Positions 17,652 through 26,192 of a DNA stretch of 64,000 nt are shown piece by piece. The notes beneath the pieces are model-generated. The model was not told where the DNA came from, ran no database searches, and saw only the letters and a program-made list of their open reading frames with translations. Both the position numbers and the translations under genes were made by a program. The DNA comes from Nesterenkonia marinintestina. GTDB lineage: Bacteria; Actinomycetota; Actinomycetes; Actinomycetales; Micrococcaceae. Every line of letters begins with the position of its first letter. Within the stretch, counting starts at the first letter, position 1. The stretch covers positions 51,371-115,370 of the forward strand of contig NZ_JAOEFD010000009.1 of assembly GCF_025420485.1 (NCBI RefSeq), given 5' to 3'.

Positions 17652-18614
17652 ATGACCGGAAGCTCTCCAGCACCCCTTCCTGCTGACCTGAGGCCCCGAG
17701 TCCTCACGCCGGACCTGCTCCGGCAGAGAGGTCGCAGCCCGGAACGCCTGAGGCGGTGGGACGTCGTGCCGATCGCTCGAGGCATCCACCTCCACGACAG
17801 CGTCGAGGGGGTCGGGGGAGTCCACCTGGACGATCCGTTCGGGGTGTCGTACCGGCGTCGTGCCGTGGCCCTGGCCCAGGAGATCCCCGACGGCTGGCTC
17901 TCGGACGTCACCGCCGCGCGACTGAGGGGATGGCGCCTGCCGTCACGCCTCGATCGGGACGACCGGGTGCACCTGACCCAGCCTGCGGGGACGACTCGTC
18001 GGATCCGGCGTCCGGGGCTCTCCGGCCATCGCCGCAAGGTGCATCCTGACGACCTCGTCGACGTCGAGGGCGTCACCGCCACGTCGGCGTCGCGGACGTG
18101 GTTGGACCTGGCGGGCGTCCTGACGGAGGCCGAGCTCGTCATCCTCGGGGACGAATTGGTGCGTCACCCCTATCCGCAGTTCGAACGGCGGACGGAGCCC
18201 TTCGCCACGACGCGGGCGCTCGGCGTCGTCGTGGAGCGGACACGCGGGGTGCCGGGGCGTCGCCGCGCTCAGCGGGCACTGACACGAGTACGGGTCGGCG
18301 CGGATTCGCCGCAGGAGACGCGGCTGCGGCTGGCGTTGGTCGATGCGGGCCTGCCGGAGCCGGCTCTGCAGGTGGCCGCGGTGTCCGAGGACCCGCGCTG
18401 CCCCCGCGCGGACATGGGCTACCGCGCGCTCCGGATCGTGATCCAGTACGAAGGATCTGCGCACTTCTCGGCCGAGCGGGCGCGGCAGGACCAGCGACGC
18501 GACAACGTGTTCCTCGCCGCCGGCTGGACGGTGGTCCGAGTGAACGTGGAGGACCACCGGGACGGTTTCCGCACCGTGGTCGAGCAGATCCGCAGGCTCA
18601 TGGGCCGCGCCTGA
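17652..18614 (+). CDS. DUF559 (Vsr-like) nuclease-fold protein with AbiEi-like N-terminus
   Basis: The 320-residue protein has an N-terminal winged-helix-like stretch (LTPDLLRQRGRSPERLRRWDVVPIARGIHL as two halves, LTPDLLRQRGRSPERL and WDVVPIARGIHL) of the type annotated in AbiEi-like antitoxins. The middle resembles the usual linker, with VTATSASRTWLDLAG. The last 75 residues match DUF559: ADMGYRALRIVIQYEGSAHF, then QDQRRDNVFLAAGWTVVRV. This fold belongs to the Vsr/PD-(D/E)xK nuclease group. No partner AbiEii gene is present. ATG 17652 is chosen; GTG 17604 is in frame, and neither has a clear Shine-Dalgarno motif. The gene sits exactly between two copies of a 73-bp palindrome. Activity and role are unknown. 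Confidence 0.75.
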   Translation: MTGSSPAPLPADLRPRVLTPDLLRQRGRSPERLRRWDVVPIARGIHLHDSVEGVGGVHLDDPFGVSYRRRAVALAQEIPDGWLSDVTAARLRGWRLPSRLDRDDRVHLTQPAGTTRRIRRPGLSGHRRKVHPDDLVDVEGVTATSASRTWLDLAGVLTEAELVILGDELVRHPYPQFERRTEPFATTRALGVVVERTRGVPGRRRAQRALTRVRVGADSPQETRLRLALVDAGLPEPALQVAAVSEDPRCPRADMGYRALRIVIQYEGSAHFSAERARQDQRRDNVFLAAGWTVVRVNVEDHRDGFRTVVEQIRRLMGRA

Positions 18615-18657
18615 CGCGGACGGAGCACCTCAGGCATCGTCGCGTCGCCGCTCTCCC

Positions 18658-18730
18658 CATCGGTTGGGCGTTCCGCGTCGCTCAGCGGCGGGATTTCGGC
18701 ATCTGAGCGACGCGGAACGCCCAACCGATG
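18658..18730. repeat. 73-bp palindromic element, copy 2, downstream of the DUF559 gene
   Basis: A perfect 28-nt arm at 18658-18685 (CATCGGTTGGGCGTTCC and on) pairs with 18703-18730 around a 17-nt loop. Compared with copy 1, C to T in the left arm is matched by G to A in the right arm, and one loop C is T. It lies between the 3' ends of two converging genes. Confidence 0.9.
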
Positions 18731-18770
18731 GATCGACGGGGGAGTGAGGGAGGGGAGGGAGCGCTCGGGC

Positions 18771-19331
18771 TCAGCTGTGGGTGGGGCTCTCGCCCCTGTG
18801 CCATGGGCCGGCCTGCGGCAGCCACAGCAGCAGGACCATCGCGCCGGCGATCAGCAGATCCCACCGGAATCCGAGGCCGATGACCGAGGGGTAGAGCCAG
18901 TCGCGCATCACGGCTTCGGCGCCGGCCAGCACCAGCACGCCGGTGAGCAGGGTGCGCACCCAGGCGATCTGCTCCGGAAGCTTCAGCACCAGCACGATCT
19001 GCAGCAGGCTCAGCGCCATGGAGAACATGAGCGCCGCCAGGCTGATCGTCGCGGCGATGAGTCCGCCGGTCCGAGCGATCGACTGCAGTCCGGTCAGGTA
19101 GATCAGGAACGTCGGCAGCAGGAACAGCACCGTCACCGCGGTGATCGCCATCAGACCGTAGTAAGCGGCCCGGGCGACCGCGGAGAGGTGACCGACCGAC
19201 AGCAGGGACGACGAGGACCGCTGCGGGATGAAGTCGGCGATCTCTGTGGGCCACGGCTTCACCGAGCGCCGACGGGCGGCCGGGCGGTAGACCGAGCGGC
19301 GGGCGGAGGAGGTGGAGGCGTGTCCGTTCAT
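18771..19331 (-). CDS. Four-segment membrane protein of unknown function
   Basis: The 186-residue protein begins MNGHASTSSARRSVYRPAAR, a basic and serine-rich cytosolic stretch of about 55 residues. Four hydrophobic segments follow: YYGLMAITAVTVLFLLPTFL, a Gly/Ala-rich one with LIAATISLAALMFSMALSL, VRTLLTGVLVLAGAEAVM and LLIAGAMVLLLWLP. GGAG with a 5-nt spacer precedes the ATG at 19331. The open frame continues far upstream, but that part is antisense to the SodC-like gene and is not believed. The gene converges on the DUF559 gene across palindrome copy 2 and diverges from the SodC-like gene. No family was recognised. Confidence 0.72.
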   Translation of the reverse strand: MNGHASTSSARRSVYRPAARRRSVKPWPTEIADFIPQRSSSSLLSVGHLSAVARAAYYGLMAITAVTVLFLLPTFLIYLTGLQSIARTGGLIAATISLAALMFSMALSLLQIVLVLKLPEQIAWVRTLLTGVLVLAGAEAVMRDWLYPSVIGLGFRWDLLIAGAMVLLLWLPQAGPWHRGESPTHS

Positions 19332-19446
19332 AGCTTCTCCATCATACGTCCGGATCCCCGCGGTGACACGGGTCTGAGGGGCAGATCTCATCCGCGTCCC
19401 ACCTGTGGTCACGCGCGGCCTGCCGCCGCAGAAGTATCGTGTTCCC

Positions 19447-20505
19447 ATGACCATGCGACCCAGCCGCCCGCACGCCCGACCGATCGTCGCCTCCGCCTTC
19501 GCACTGACGCTGATGCTGAGTGCCTGCGGGGGCGACGGCGACGGGCCGAACGAGGTCGAGGACGGGGCCGACGACGAGGCGCAGGCCGCCGACGGGGAAG
19601 ACGGGGGCGACGGCGACGACTCCCCGTCCGGAGAGGTGTTCGCCGTCGCCGAGCTCACCGATGCGGCGGACAACGACGTCGGAACCGTCGAGTTCTCCGA
19701 CGTCGACGGCGGCGTGCGGGTCGAGGTGGACGTCGAGAGCTTCGAAGCCGGGTTCCGGGGCCTGGCCGTCCATGAGGAGCCGGTCTGCGAGGCCCAGTCC
19801 GAGGACGACGACGGCGTCGTCGGCGACTTCATGTCCGCCGGGGGACACTTGGAGGGTGAGTCCGAGGACTCCGGCCTCGCCGAGGGCGAGGAGTCGCCCG
19901 AATCCACCGCCGACGAGACTGACGCGGAAGAGACGGACGCCGAGGAGCAGGGCGAGGGCGAGGAGGAGGACACCGCCGGACAGGCGGGACGGTTCGCCCC
20001 GGTGCAGCCCTCGCAGGAACCGCAGGCCCCGGCGCCCGAGCAGCAGCCGGCCCAGCCCCAGGCCCCGGCTCAGCCTGCTCAGCCGGAGCCTGAACCGGCA
20101 CCCGAACCCGAGCCGGCACCCGAACCGGAGCCTGAGCCTGAGCCCGAGCCGGACCCCGAGCCCGCGACTGAGGAGGCCGACGACGACGGCGTCTCCCACC
20201 CCGACCATGCGGGCGACCTGCCGAACATCCTCATCACCGAGGAGGGCACCGGGACGCTCACCGTGGTGACCGACCGGTTCACCCGTGACGACGTCGAAGA
20301 GGGAGTCTCGGTCATCGTCTCCGCAGGTCCGGACAACCACGGCGGGATCCCCGAGCGGTACGCGCCGCAGGGCCCCGACGCCGAGACGCTGGCCGACGGC
20401 GACGCCGGAGAGCGCAGCGCCTGCGGCGTGGTCGACCCCGACGACGCCGAAGATGCCGGGGACGCCGACGATGACGAGGACGCCGACGGCGCCGAAGGGG
20501 ACTGA
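19447..20505 (+). CDS. SodC-like (Cu/Zn superoxide dismutase family) lipoprotein with a large acidic insert
   Basis: The 352-residue product has a lipoprotein signal ending LSAC at Cys27, so it is anchored outside the membrane. It then matches SodC: VGTVEFSDVDGGVRVEVDV, GFRGLAVHEEPVC, SAGGH (His134), HPDHAGDLPNILI (His251), AGPDNHGGIPERY and GDAGERSACGVV. Two features are odd. The HxH copper pair of GFHGFHVH reads AVH, so one copper ligand is missing. About 116 residues separate His134 from His251, where the family usually has a few to about 30. This insert is Glu-rich and then a Pro-Glu repeat around residues 215-240. TATCGT at 19435-19440 lies 6 nt before the ATG, suggesting a leaderless mRNA. 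Enzyme activity is therefore uncertain. Confidence 0.82.
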   Translation: MTMRPSRPHARPIVASAFALTLMLSACGGDGDGPNEVEDGADDEAQAADGEDGGDGDDSPSGEVFAVAELTDAADNDVGTVEFSDVDGGVRVEVDVESFEAGFRGLAVHEEPVCEAQSEDDDGVVGDFMSAGGHLEGESEDSGLAEGEESPESTADETDAEETDAEEQGEGEEEDTAGQAGRFAPVQPSQEPQAPAPEQQPAQPQAPAQPAQPEPEPAPEPEPAPEPEPEPEPEPDPEPATEEADDDGVSHPDHAGDLPNILITEEGTGTLTVVTDRFTRDDVEEGVSVIVSAGPDNHGGIPERYAPQGPDAETLADGDAGERSACGVVDPDDAEDAGDADDDEDADGAEGD

Positions 20506-20515
20506 CGTGTCGGCT

Positions 20516-20545
20516 TTGGAGCGGATGTGATCTGCGCGATATAGT
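20516..20545 (+). promoter_or_regulatory. Promoter of the mrp operon
   Basis: A -35 like TTGGAG at 20516-20521 and a -10 TATAGT at 20540-20545 are separated by 18 nt. They lie just after the SodC-like stop and about 100 nt before the leader ORF. This is one of the best sigma-70-type matches in the window. Confidence 0.6.
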
Positions 20546-20646
20546 CACTTGCGGTGTGCCGGGAAGTCTGGTCGGCGACCCCGAGCGCGTCACGCGTTCG
20601 GGCGACGCACCGCGACCGCACCGACCCGCACCCTGAAGGAGGCCAC

Positions 20647-20718
20647 ATGCGCCGCATCCGCAGCGCCGATCTCCGGAGCTCCGGACGTGGCCTCGTCCGC
20701 GGAGAGGCCCGCCCGTGA
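20647..20718 (+). CDS. Candidate 23-residue leader ORF overlapping mrpA
   Basis: The ORF starts at ATG 20647 with a strong AAGGAGG motif at 20636-20642 and a spacer of 4 nt. It encodes MRRIRSADLRSSGRGLVRGE and three more residues. Its TGA at 20716-20718 overlaps the GTG start of mrpA at 20715 as GTGA, so ribosomes finishing it could restart on mrpA. mrpA also has its own GGAGAGG at 20701-20707. The peptide is arginine-rich, with seven of 23 residues. A regulatory role, not a peptide function, is inferred. Confidence 0.5.
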   Translation: MRRIRSADLRSSGRGLVRGEARP

Positions 20719-23693
20719 CGCTCATCGTCCTCCTCTTCCTGACCCTCGTCCTGGCACCGATCGCCGCAGCCGTCCACGCCATGCTGGGTCGGGACACCGG
20801 CTGGGTCGCCGCCGGGGCGCTGACGCTGCTGGGGGTCACCACGCTGCCGTGGATCGCCCCGGTCGTCGCCGGCGGCACCAAGTCGGAGCACCTGCCGTGG
20901 ATCCCGACCGCCGACGTGGGCCTGTCGCTCCGGCTCGACGGTCTGGGCATGGTCTTCCTCCTGCTGGTGCTGTTCATCGGGGCCCTGGTGATGGCATACA
21001 GCGCCCGGTACTTCGGTCCCGAGAAGCGCACCGGGGACTACTACGTCTGGATGCTGCTGTTCGTCTTCGCGATGTCGGGGATGGTCCTCGCCGACGACCT
21101 CATCCTGCTGTTCGTCTTCTGGGAGTTCACGACCCTGTGCTCCTTCTTCCTCATCAACCGTTCGGGGGACAAGGCCGCGGCCCCGGCCCAGCGGACGCTG
21201 CTGCTGACCATGGCCGGCGGCCTGGGTCTGCTCACGGCTGTGCTGATGATCATGGTGCGGACCGGCACCACCAGCCTCCATGAGGCGCTGGGCCATGAGG
21301 TCTGGCAGACCGACGGCGGCTTCACCGCAGTCATCGCGGTCCTGATCATCTTCGCCGCGTTCACCAAGTCCGCCCAGTTCCCCTTCCACCTGTGGCTGCC
21401 CGACGCGATGGTCGCCCCCGCGCCGGTCTCGGCGTACCTCCACGCCGCGGCGATGGTGAAGGCCGGGATCTACCTGCTGCTGCGCTTCGCCCCCGCCTTC
21501 GAGGACACTGCGGTCTGGCACCTGCTGCTGATCGCGGGAGGACTCACCACCGCGCTCATGGGCGCGCTCTTCGCCCTGCAGCGCCACGACATCAAAGAGA
21601 TCATGGCGTACTCCACGGTCTCGCAGCTGGGCTTCCTCGTCGCCGTGATCGGGGTGGGCACCCCCACCGCGCTGGCCGCGGCGACCATCCACGTCATCGG
21701 ACACGCGCTGTTCAAGTCCTCGCTGTTCATGATGGTCGGCATCATCGAGCACGAGTCCGGCTCACGGGACATCCGCGTGCTGCGCGGACTGTCCAGGACG
21801 ATGCGCGTGTCCCTGGTGATCACCCTCCTCGGCTCGCTGTCGATGGCCGGAGTCCCTCCGCTGCTGGGATTCGTCTCCAAGGAGAACCTGCTCGCCGGCT
21901 TCCTCTCCGCGCAGAGTCCGGTGCTCGCCTGGACGCTGGCCGCCCTGGCTGTGGTGGCGGCGGTGGGCACCTTCGCCTACTGCGGCCGCATCGTGCTGGG
22001 CTCCTTCACCGACTACACCGGAGCCGGGCGCCGCGACGAACGACCGGAACCGATGCCGGCGGATCAGGCGCACGAGGCGTCGGCCACGTTCTGGATGCCG
22101 GCGATGCTCCCGGCTGCGGCGGGCCTGGTGCTCGGGTTCGTCCCGGGCGTCTTCGACGGGCTGGTCACCGCCACCGTCTCAGCCTCCTCCACCACCGAGT
22201 ACGACGCCCACTTCGCCCTGTGGCACGGGCTCACCGCGGATCTGGCCCTCTCGGCGGTCATCGTCGTCCTCGGCACCGCGGCGGTGCTGGGACGCGCGAG
22301 GGTCGACGACGTCGTCCCGCGCACGATCCTGCCGTTCACCGGTGTGGGCGTCGTCGAGGGGATGCGCAGCGGTGCCATCGACTTCGGGCGGCGCGTCGGC
22401 GACCTGACCCGCACCGATACGCACGGCCTGCACCTGGGGCTGCCCGGTGCGATGCTCGCCGTGCTCTGCGTGGCCGGGCTCGTCGCAGCCCCTCATGTGG
22501 GAGAGCTGGACCCCGGCAACACCCGAGGGACCGACTGGGTGCTCAACGGGATCATGTTCCTCTTCCTGCTCGGAGCGGTCCTCACGCTCAGCCGGACTGC
22601 CGCGGTGGTCCTGGCCGGCGGCGCCGGCTTCATGGTCGGCGCCTGGTACTTCCTGCTGGGCGCGGTCGACGTCGGGATGACCCAGCTGCTGGTCGAGATG
22701 CTGACCGTCGTGGTCCTGGTCCTGGTGCTGCGCAAGCTGCCCCGCCGCTTCCACCGGGTCTCGAAGACCCGGACCGTGGTCAGCGCGACGGTGGCGATCG
22801 GCTTCGGTGTGATGGCGTTCCTGGCGACCTTCGCCCTGATGGGCCGCCGCGGCCAGTCCGACGCCGCGCAGTGGTACCTGGAGCAGACCTACGACACCGT
22901 CGGCGCGGAGAACATCGTCAACTCGATCCTGGTCGACTTCCGAGCCCTGGACACCTTCGGCGAGCTGACCGTGCTGGGCGTGGCCGGATTCGCGATCCTC
23001 GCGCTGCTGAACTCTGCGTTCTCCACCTCCGACAACCAGCCGGTGTTCTCGAAGCTGTGGGAGGGCACGCCGATCGCCGATCCGCGGGAGAACACCGTGG
23101 CCATGCGGATGGTGTTCAACTGGGTCGCGCCGTTCATCGTCCTGCTCTCCCTGGTGCTGCTGGTCCGCGGTCACTACGAGTCGGGCGGCGGATTCATCTC
23201 CGCCCTGGTCGCCGGCGGCTTCTTCGCCCTGCGCTACCTGGTGGCCGACTCCGACGCCTCGGTGAAGCTGCGCTTCGACTACGCGCTGGTCATCGTGGGC
23301 GGCATCATGACCGGTGCGATCACCGGTCTGGTCGGCTACCTGGACGGTTCGTTCCTGCGGCCGATCATGGTCGACATCCCGCTGCCGTGGGGCGGGGAGT
23401 ACGCATTCACCACTGCGCTGGTCTTCGACGTCGGCATCTACCTGGCCGTGATCGGCGCGGTCCTGGTGGCTCTGGACCGGCTCGGACAGGCCCAGCGCTA
23501 CCCGGCCGAGCTGCTCAAGGCGCACCGGCGGCGCCACAGCGACGTCCCCGAGGGGATCACCGCCGCCGTGCCCAGCGGTCAGCGCCGGGATCCCGGTGAC
23601 GTCCCCATCGGCATCGACTCTGCGATCTGGGGTCTCACGGAGCCGCCGGGACGGCCGGGGTCATCGAAACGAGACGAGGAGGTGGACCGATGA
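20715..23693 (+). CDS. mrpA: Na+/H+ antiporter subunit A with fused subunit B domain
   Basis: The 992-residue protein is the large subunit of the Mrp multisubunit Na+/H+ antiporter and is related to complex I NuoL. The proton-channel core includes MAYSARYFGPEKRTGDYYVW, FTTLCSFFLINRSGDKAAA, HLWLPDAMVAPAPVSAYLHA (conserved channel motif) and YSTVSQLGFLVAVIGVG. After about residue 780 comes NTVAMRMVFNWVAPFIVLLS with GGGFISALVAGGFFALRYL and TGLVGYLDGS, which is the MrpB/MnhB domain. The operon accordingly has no separate mrpB. Translation starts at GTG 20715, overlapping the leader ORF. It overlaps mrpC as ATGA. The complex exchanges cytosolic Na+ for external protons and serves salt and alkali tolerance. 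Confidence 0.95.
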   Translation: MTLIVLLFLTLVLAPIAAAVHAMLGRDTGWVAAGALTLLGVTTLPWIAPVVAGGTKSEHLPWIPTADVGLSLRLDGLGMVFLLLVLFIGALVMAYSARYFGPEKRTGDYYVWMLLFVFAMSGMVLADDLILLFVFWEFTTLCSFFLINRSGDKAAAPAQRTLLLTMAGGLGLLTAVLMIMVRTGTTSLHEALGHEVWQTDGGFTAVIAVLIIFAAFTKSAQFPFHLWLPDAMVAPAPVSAYLHAAAMVKAGIYLLLRFAPAFEDTAVWHLLLIAGGLTTALMGALFALQRHDIKEIMAYSTVSQLGFLVAVIGVGTPTALAAATIHVIGHALFKSSLFMMVGIIEHESGSRDIRVLRGLSRTMRVSLVITLLGSLSMAGVPPLLGFVSKENLLAGFLSAQSPVLAWTLAALAVVAAVGTFAYCGRIVLGSFTDYTGAGRRDERPEPMPADQAHEASATFWMPAMLPAAAGLVLGFVPGVFDGLVTATVSASSTTEYDAHFALWHGLTADLALSAVIVVLGTAAVLGRARVDDVVPRTILPFTGVGVVEGMRSGAIDFGRRVGDLTRTDTHGLHLGLPGAMLAVLCVAGLVAAPHVGELDPGNTRGTDWVLNGIMFLFLLGAVLTLSRTAAVVLAGGAGFMVGAWYFLLGAVDVGMTQLLVEMLTVVVLVLVLRKLPRRFHRVSKTRTVVSATVAIGFGVMAFLATFALMGRRGQSDAAQWYLEQTYDTVGAENIVNSILVDFRALDTFGELTVLGVAGFAILALLNSAFSTSDNQPVFSKLWEGTPIADPRENTVAMRMVFNWVAPFIVLLSLVLLVRGHYESGGGFISALVAGGFFALRYLVADSDASVKLRFDYALVIVGGIMTGAITGLVGYLDGSFLRPIMVDIPLPWGGEYAFTTALVFDVGIYLAVIGAVLVALDRLGQAQRYPAELLKAHRRRHSDVPEGITAAVPSGQRRDPGDVPIGIDSAIWGLTEPPGRPGSSKRDEEVDR

Positions 23694-24157
23694 GCATCGC
23701 CGTCGCCGTCGGGCTGCTCACCGCAGCGTCGGTCTATCTGTTCATGCAGCGCGGGATGGTCCGCATCGTGCTGGGCTTCGTCCTGGTGTCCCACGCGGCC
23801 AACCTGATCATCTTCGCCGCCGGGAACCCGGCCTTCCGAGAGATCCCCTACGTGGGTGTGGCGGCGCCGGACGATCAGGCGGATCCCCTGCCGCAGGCGT
23901 TCGTGCTGACCGCCATCGTCATCGCCTTCTCCATCACCATGTTCATGGTCACTCTGGCCATCACCACCACGACCGACGACGACACTGAGACTGAGGAGGA
24001 GTCGCCGGTGAAGGTGCTGACCAGCTCGATGCCGACCGTCGCCGCGCCTCGGAGCACCAACGGCGACGCCGATGCCCCGGAGCCGCGCACCTCGCAGCTG
24101 CCGGCCCAACACTCCCGCGCCGAGGAGCGCCGCGACGGTGAGGGGGGACGGCCGTGA
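23690..24157 (+). CDS. mrpC: Na+/H+ antiporter subunit C
   Basis: The 155-residue protein is the NuoK-like subunit of the Mrp complex. Three membrane helices occupy about residues 1-105: VAVGLLTAASVYLFMQRGMV, IVLGFVLVSHAANLIIFAAG and QAFVLTAIVIAFSITMFMV, including the conserved LPQAFVLTAIVI. The last 45 residues are a charged cytosolic tail that is longer than usual. Its ATG overlaps the mrpA stop as ATGA, and its stop overlaps the GTG of mrpD. Confidence 0.95.
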   Translation: MSIAVAVGLLTAASVYLFMQRGMVRIVLGFVLVSHAANLIIFAAGNPAFREIPYVGVAAPDDQADPLPQAFVLTAIVIAFSITMFMVTLAITTTTDDDTETEEESPVKVLTSSMPTVAAPRSTNGDADAPEPRTSQLPAQHSRAEERRDGEGGRP

Positions 24158-25770
24158 TCGACACCCTCGCCGAGGTCCTCCCGCCGCTGATGCCGATGCT
24201 GGCAGGCGTCCCGCTGCTGACCGGGGCGCTGGCCGCGGCCTTCCGGAAGCGCCGCACGCTGCGCCACGTGATCAGTCTGGCGACCCTGACCGGGATCCTC
24301 GTCTTCTCCGTGCTGATGGTGGTGGTGACGGCCCAGGGGACGGTCCTCGCCCACCAGGTCGGCCTGTGGAACTACGGCATCGCGATCCCGTTCGTGGTGG
24401 ACGCCATCGCCGCACTGGTGCTGATGATCATCTCGATCCTCGGGATCACCTCGGTCATGTTCGCCATGGGGACCCATGAGGCGCGCGCCCGCTTCTACCA
24501 CCCCTTCGTGCTGATCCTCTTCGCCGGCGTCTCCGGGGCGCTGATGACCGGAGACATCTTCAACCTCTTCGTCTTCATCGAGGTCATGCTCCTGCCCTCC
24601 TACGGGCTGCTGGCCATGATGGGCGCGAAGCTCGGCGCCAACGGTGCGCGCATCTATGTGACGGTGAACCTGCTGGCCTCGACCATGCTGCTGGCGGGCA
24701 TCGCACTGGTCTACGGCACGGCGGGCTCGGTGAACCTGGCCGAGCTCCACGGCGCGGCCGCCGAGGACCCGGCGGTGGCGATCGGAGGCGGGGTGATGCT
24801 GGTCGCCCTGTCGATCAAGGCCGCTGTCGTTCCGGTGCACGGATGGCTCACGCGCACCTACCCGATGACCTCGCCGGCGGTCACCGCCCTGTTCTCCGGG
24901 ATCCACACCAAGGTGTCGATCTACGCGATCTATCGCATCTATTCAGTCCTCTTCGACGGCGACCCGACCTTCCTCTGGGTGGCGCTCGTGGTGACCTCCC
25001 TGACCATGGCCATCGGCGTCTTCGGAGCGATGGGGGAGAAGACGACGCGGTCGATCCTGGTGTTCCACATGATCAGTCAGATCGGCTACATCCTCATCGG
25101 AGCAGGCCTGTTCACGGTCTTCGGCCTCACCGCAGCGATCTTCTACCTGCTGCACCACATGATCGTGAAGGCCTCCCTGTTCCTGTCGACCGGCGCGATC
25201 GAGGAGACCTACGGCACCGGTGAGATCTCCAAGCTGGGCGGGATGCTCCGCCGGGAGCCGCTGGTCGCGGTCACCTTCATGGTCGCGGCGCTCTCGCTGG
25301 CCGGGCTGCCGCCGTTCTCCGGGTTCGTCGCGAAGTTCACCATCATCCAGGCCACGCTGCAGGAGAGCCACTACTGGGTGGCGATCGTCGCCGTCGTCGT
25401 CTCGGTGTTCACCCTCCTGTCCATGCTGAAGATCTGGACCGGGGTGTTCATGGGCCCGGAGCCGAAGAACCTCGAGGCCGACGCCCTGGAGTCGCAGGCA
25501 CGCATGCACGGCAAGCGGTACCTGCGCGTCGAGGCGCAGGCTGAGACGCCGACGCTGAGCATCGGGCCGCCCACCGCGACGACGACGGCCGTGTGGGAAG
25601 GCCGTCAGGCGGTGAAGGTGCCGATCAAGCTGATCATCCCCGGGGCCATCCTCGCGGCGATCACCGTCTTCTTCGGCCTCGGCGCCGAGCTGCTGATGAT
25701 GCTCTCGGAGACCGCGGCGGAACAGCTGATGGACCCGAGCGACTATGTGGAGGCGGTGAGCGGAGCATGA
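24154..25770 (+). CDS. mrpD: Na+/H+ antiporter subunit D
   Basis: This 538-residue NuoM/NuoN-like subunit carries proton-channel motifs: MTGDIFNLFVFIEVMLLPSY, KAAVVPVHGWLTRTYPMTSP and FHMISQIGYILIGAGLF. About 14 hydrophobic segments are visible. The C-terminal region from residue 435 has a hydrophilic stretch (LEADALESQARMHGKRYLRV) before a final helix. The start is GTG 24154, overlapping the mrpC stop. The end overlaps mrpE as ATGA. Together with MrpA it forms the ion-pumping core of the antiporter. Confidence 0.95.
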   Translation: MIDTLAEVLPPLMPMLAGVPLLTGALAAAFRKRRTLRHVISLATLTGILVFSVLMVVVTAQGTVLAHQVGLWNYGIAIPFVVDAIAALVLMIISILGITSVMFAMGTHEARARFYHPFVLILFAGVSGALMTGDIFNLFVFIEVMLLPSYGLLAMMGAKLGANGARIYVTVNLLASTMLLAGIALVYGTAGSVNLAELHGAAAEDPAVAIGGGVMLVALSIKAAVVPVHGWLTRTYPMTSPAVTALFSGIHTKVSIYAIYRIYSVLFDGDPTFLWVALVVTSLTMAIGVFGAMGEKTTRSILVFHMISQIGYILIGAGLFTVFGLTAAIFYLLHHMIVKASLFLSTGAIEETYGTGEISKLGGMLRREPLVAVTFMVAALSLAGLPPFSGFVAKFTIIQATLQESHYWVAIVAVVVSVFTLLSMLKIWTGVFMGPEPKNLEADALESQARMHGKRYLRVEAQAETPTLSIGPPTATTTAVWEGRQAVKVPIKLIIPGAILAAITVFFGLGAELLMMLSETAAEQLMDPSDYVEAVSGA

Positions 25771-26192
25771 GCAGCTGGTTGAGCTGGCCGGTGCGCATCG
25801 TGAGCTTCCTGTTCTGGTACGCCAAGGAGTTCATCATGGCCAACGTCCACGTCACCCTGGACGTGCTGCGCCCCGCGTCCCGGATGAAGATGACTCCGGC
25901 GATCATCGCAGTGCCCGCGGCCTCCCGGTCGGACAGCGAGTGGACGCTGATCTCCTCGCTGATCACCCTGACCCCGGGGACCCTCACCATCACGATCTCT
26001 CGGAAGCACGGGATCCTCTACGTCCACGGGATGTTCGTGGAGGGCCGTGAGGAGCTGGTGGCTGAGATCCAGGAGATGGAGGACCGTCTGCTGCGGGCGA
26101 TGCGCCGGGAGCCCGGAGATCTGAGTCGACCCGTGATGGCGCCGATCGTGGCGCCCGAAGGGGAATCCGGCGGAGGGGGTGGTCGTCGGTGA
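25767..26192 (+). CDS. mrpE: Na+/H+ antiporter subunit E
   Basis: The 141-residue protein shows the MrpE features: an N-terminal hydrophobic stretch VRIVSFLFWYAKEFIMANV, then VTLDVLRPASRMKMTPAIIA, and the conserved LISSLITLTPGTLTITIS followed by LYVHGMFVEG. The C-terminal tail is a Gly-rich hydrophilic end. Translation starts at the ATGA overlap with mrpD at 25767. MrpE helps assemble the complex and is needed for full activity in other bacteria. The start is fixed by the overlap, since the longer frame upstream runs inside mrpD. Confidence 0.95.
   Translation: MSSWLSWPVRIVSFLFWYAKEFIMANVHVTLDVLRPASRMKMTPAIIAVPAASRSDSEWTLISSLITLTPGTLTITISRKHGILYVHGMFVEGREELVAEIQEMEDRLLRAMRREPGDLSRPVMAPIVAPEGESGGGGGRR

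Noticed and set aside
18771..19973. Long minus-strand open frame of 400 codons
   Set aside because: Only the part up to 19331 looks like protein. The rest is antisense to the SodC-like gene, serine-rich and without family sequence.
20050..20170. Short-period DNA repeat in the SodC-like gene taken as a non-coding repeat
   Set aside because: It encodes the in-frame Pro-Glu stretch and is part of the coding sequence.
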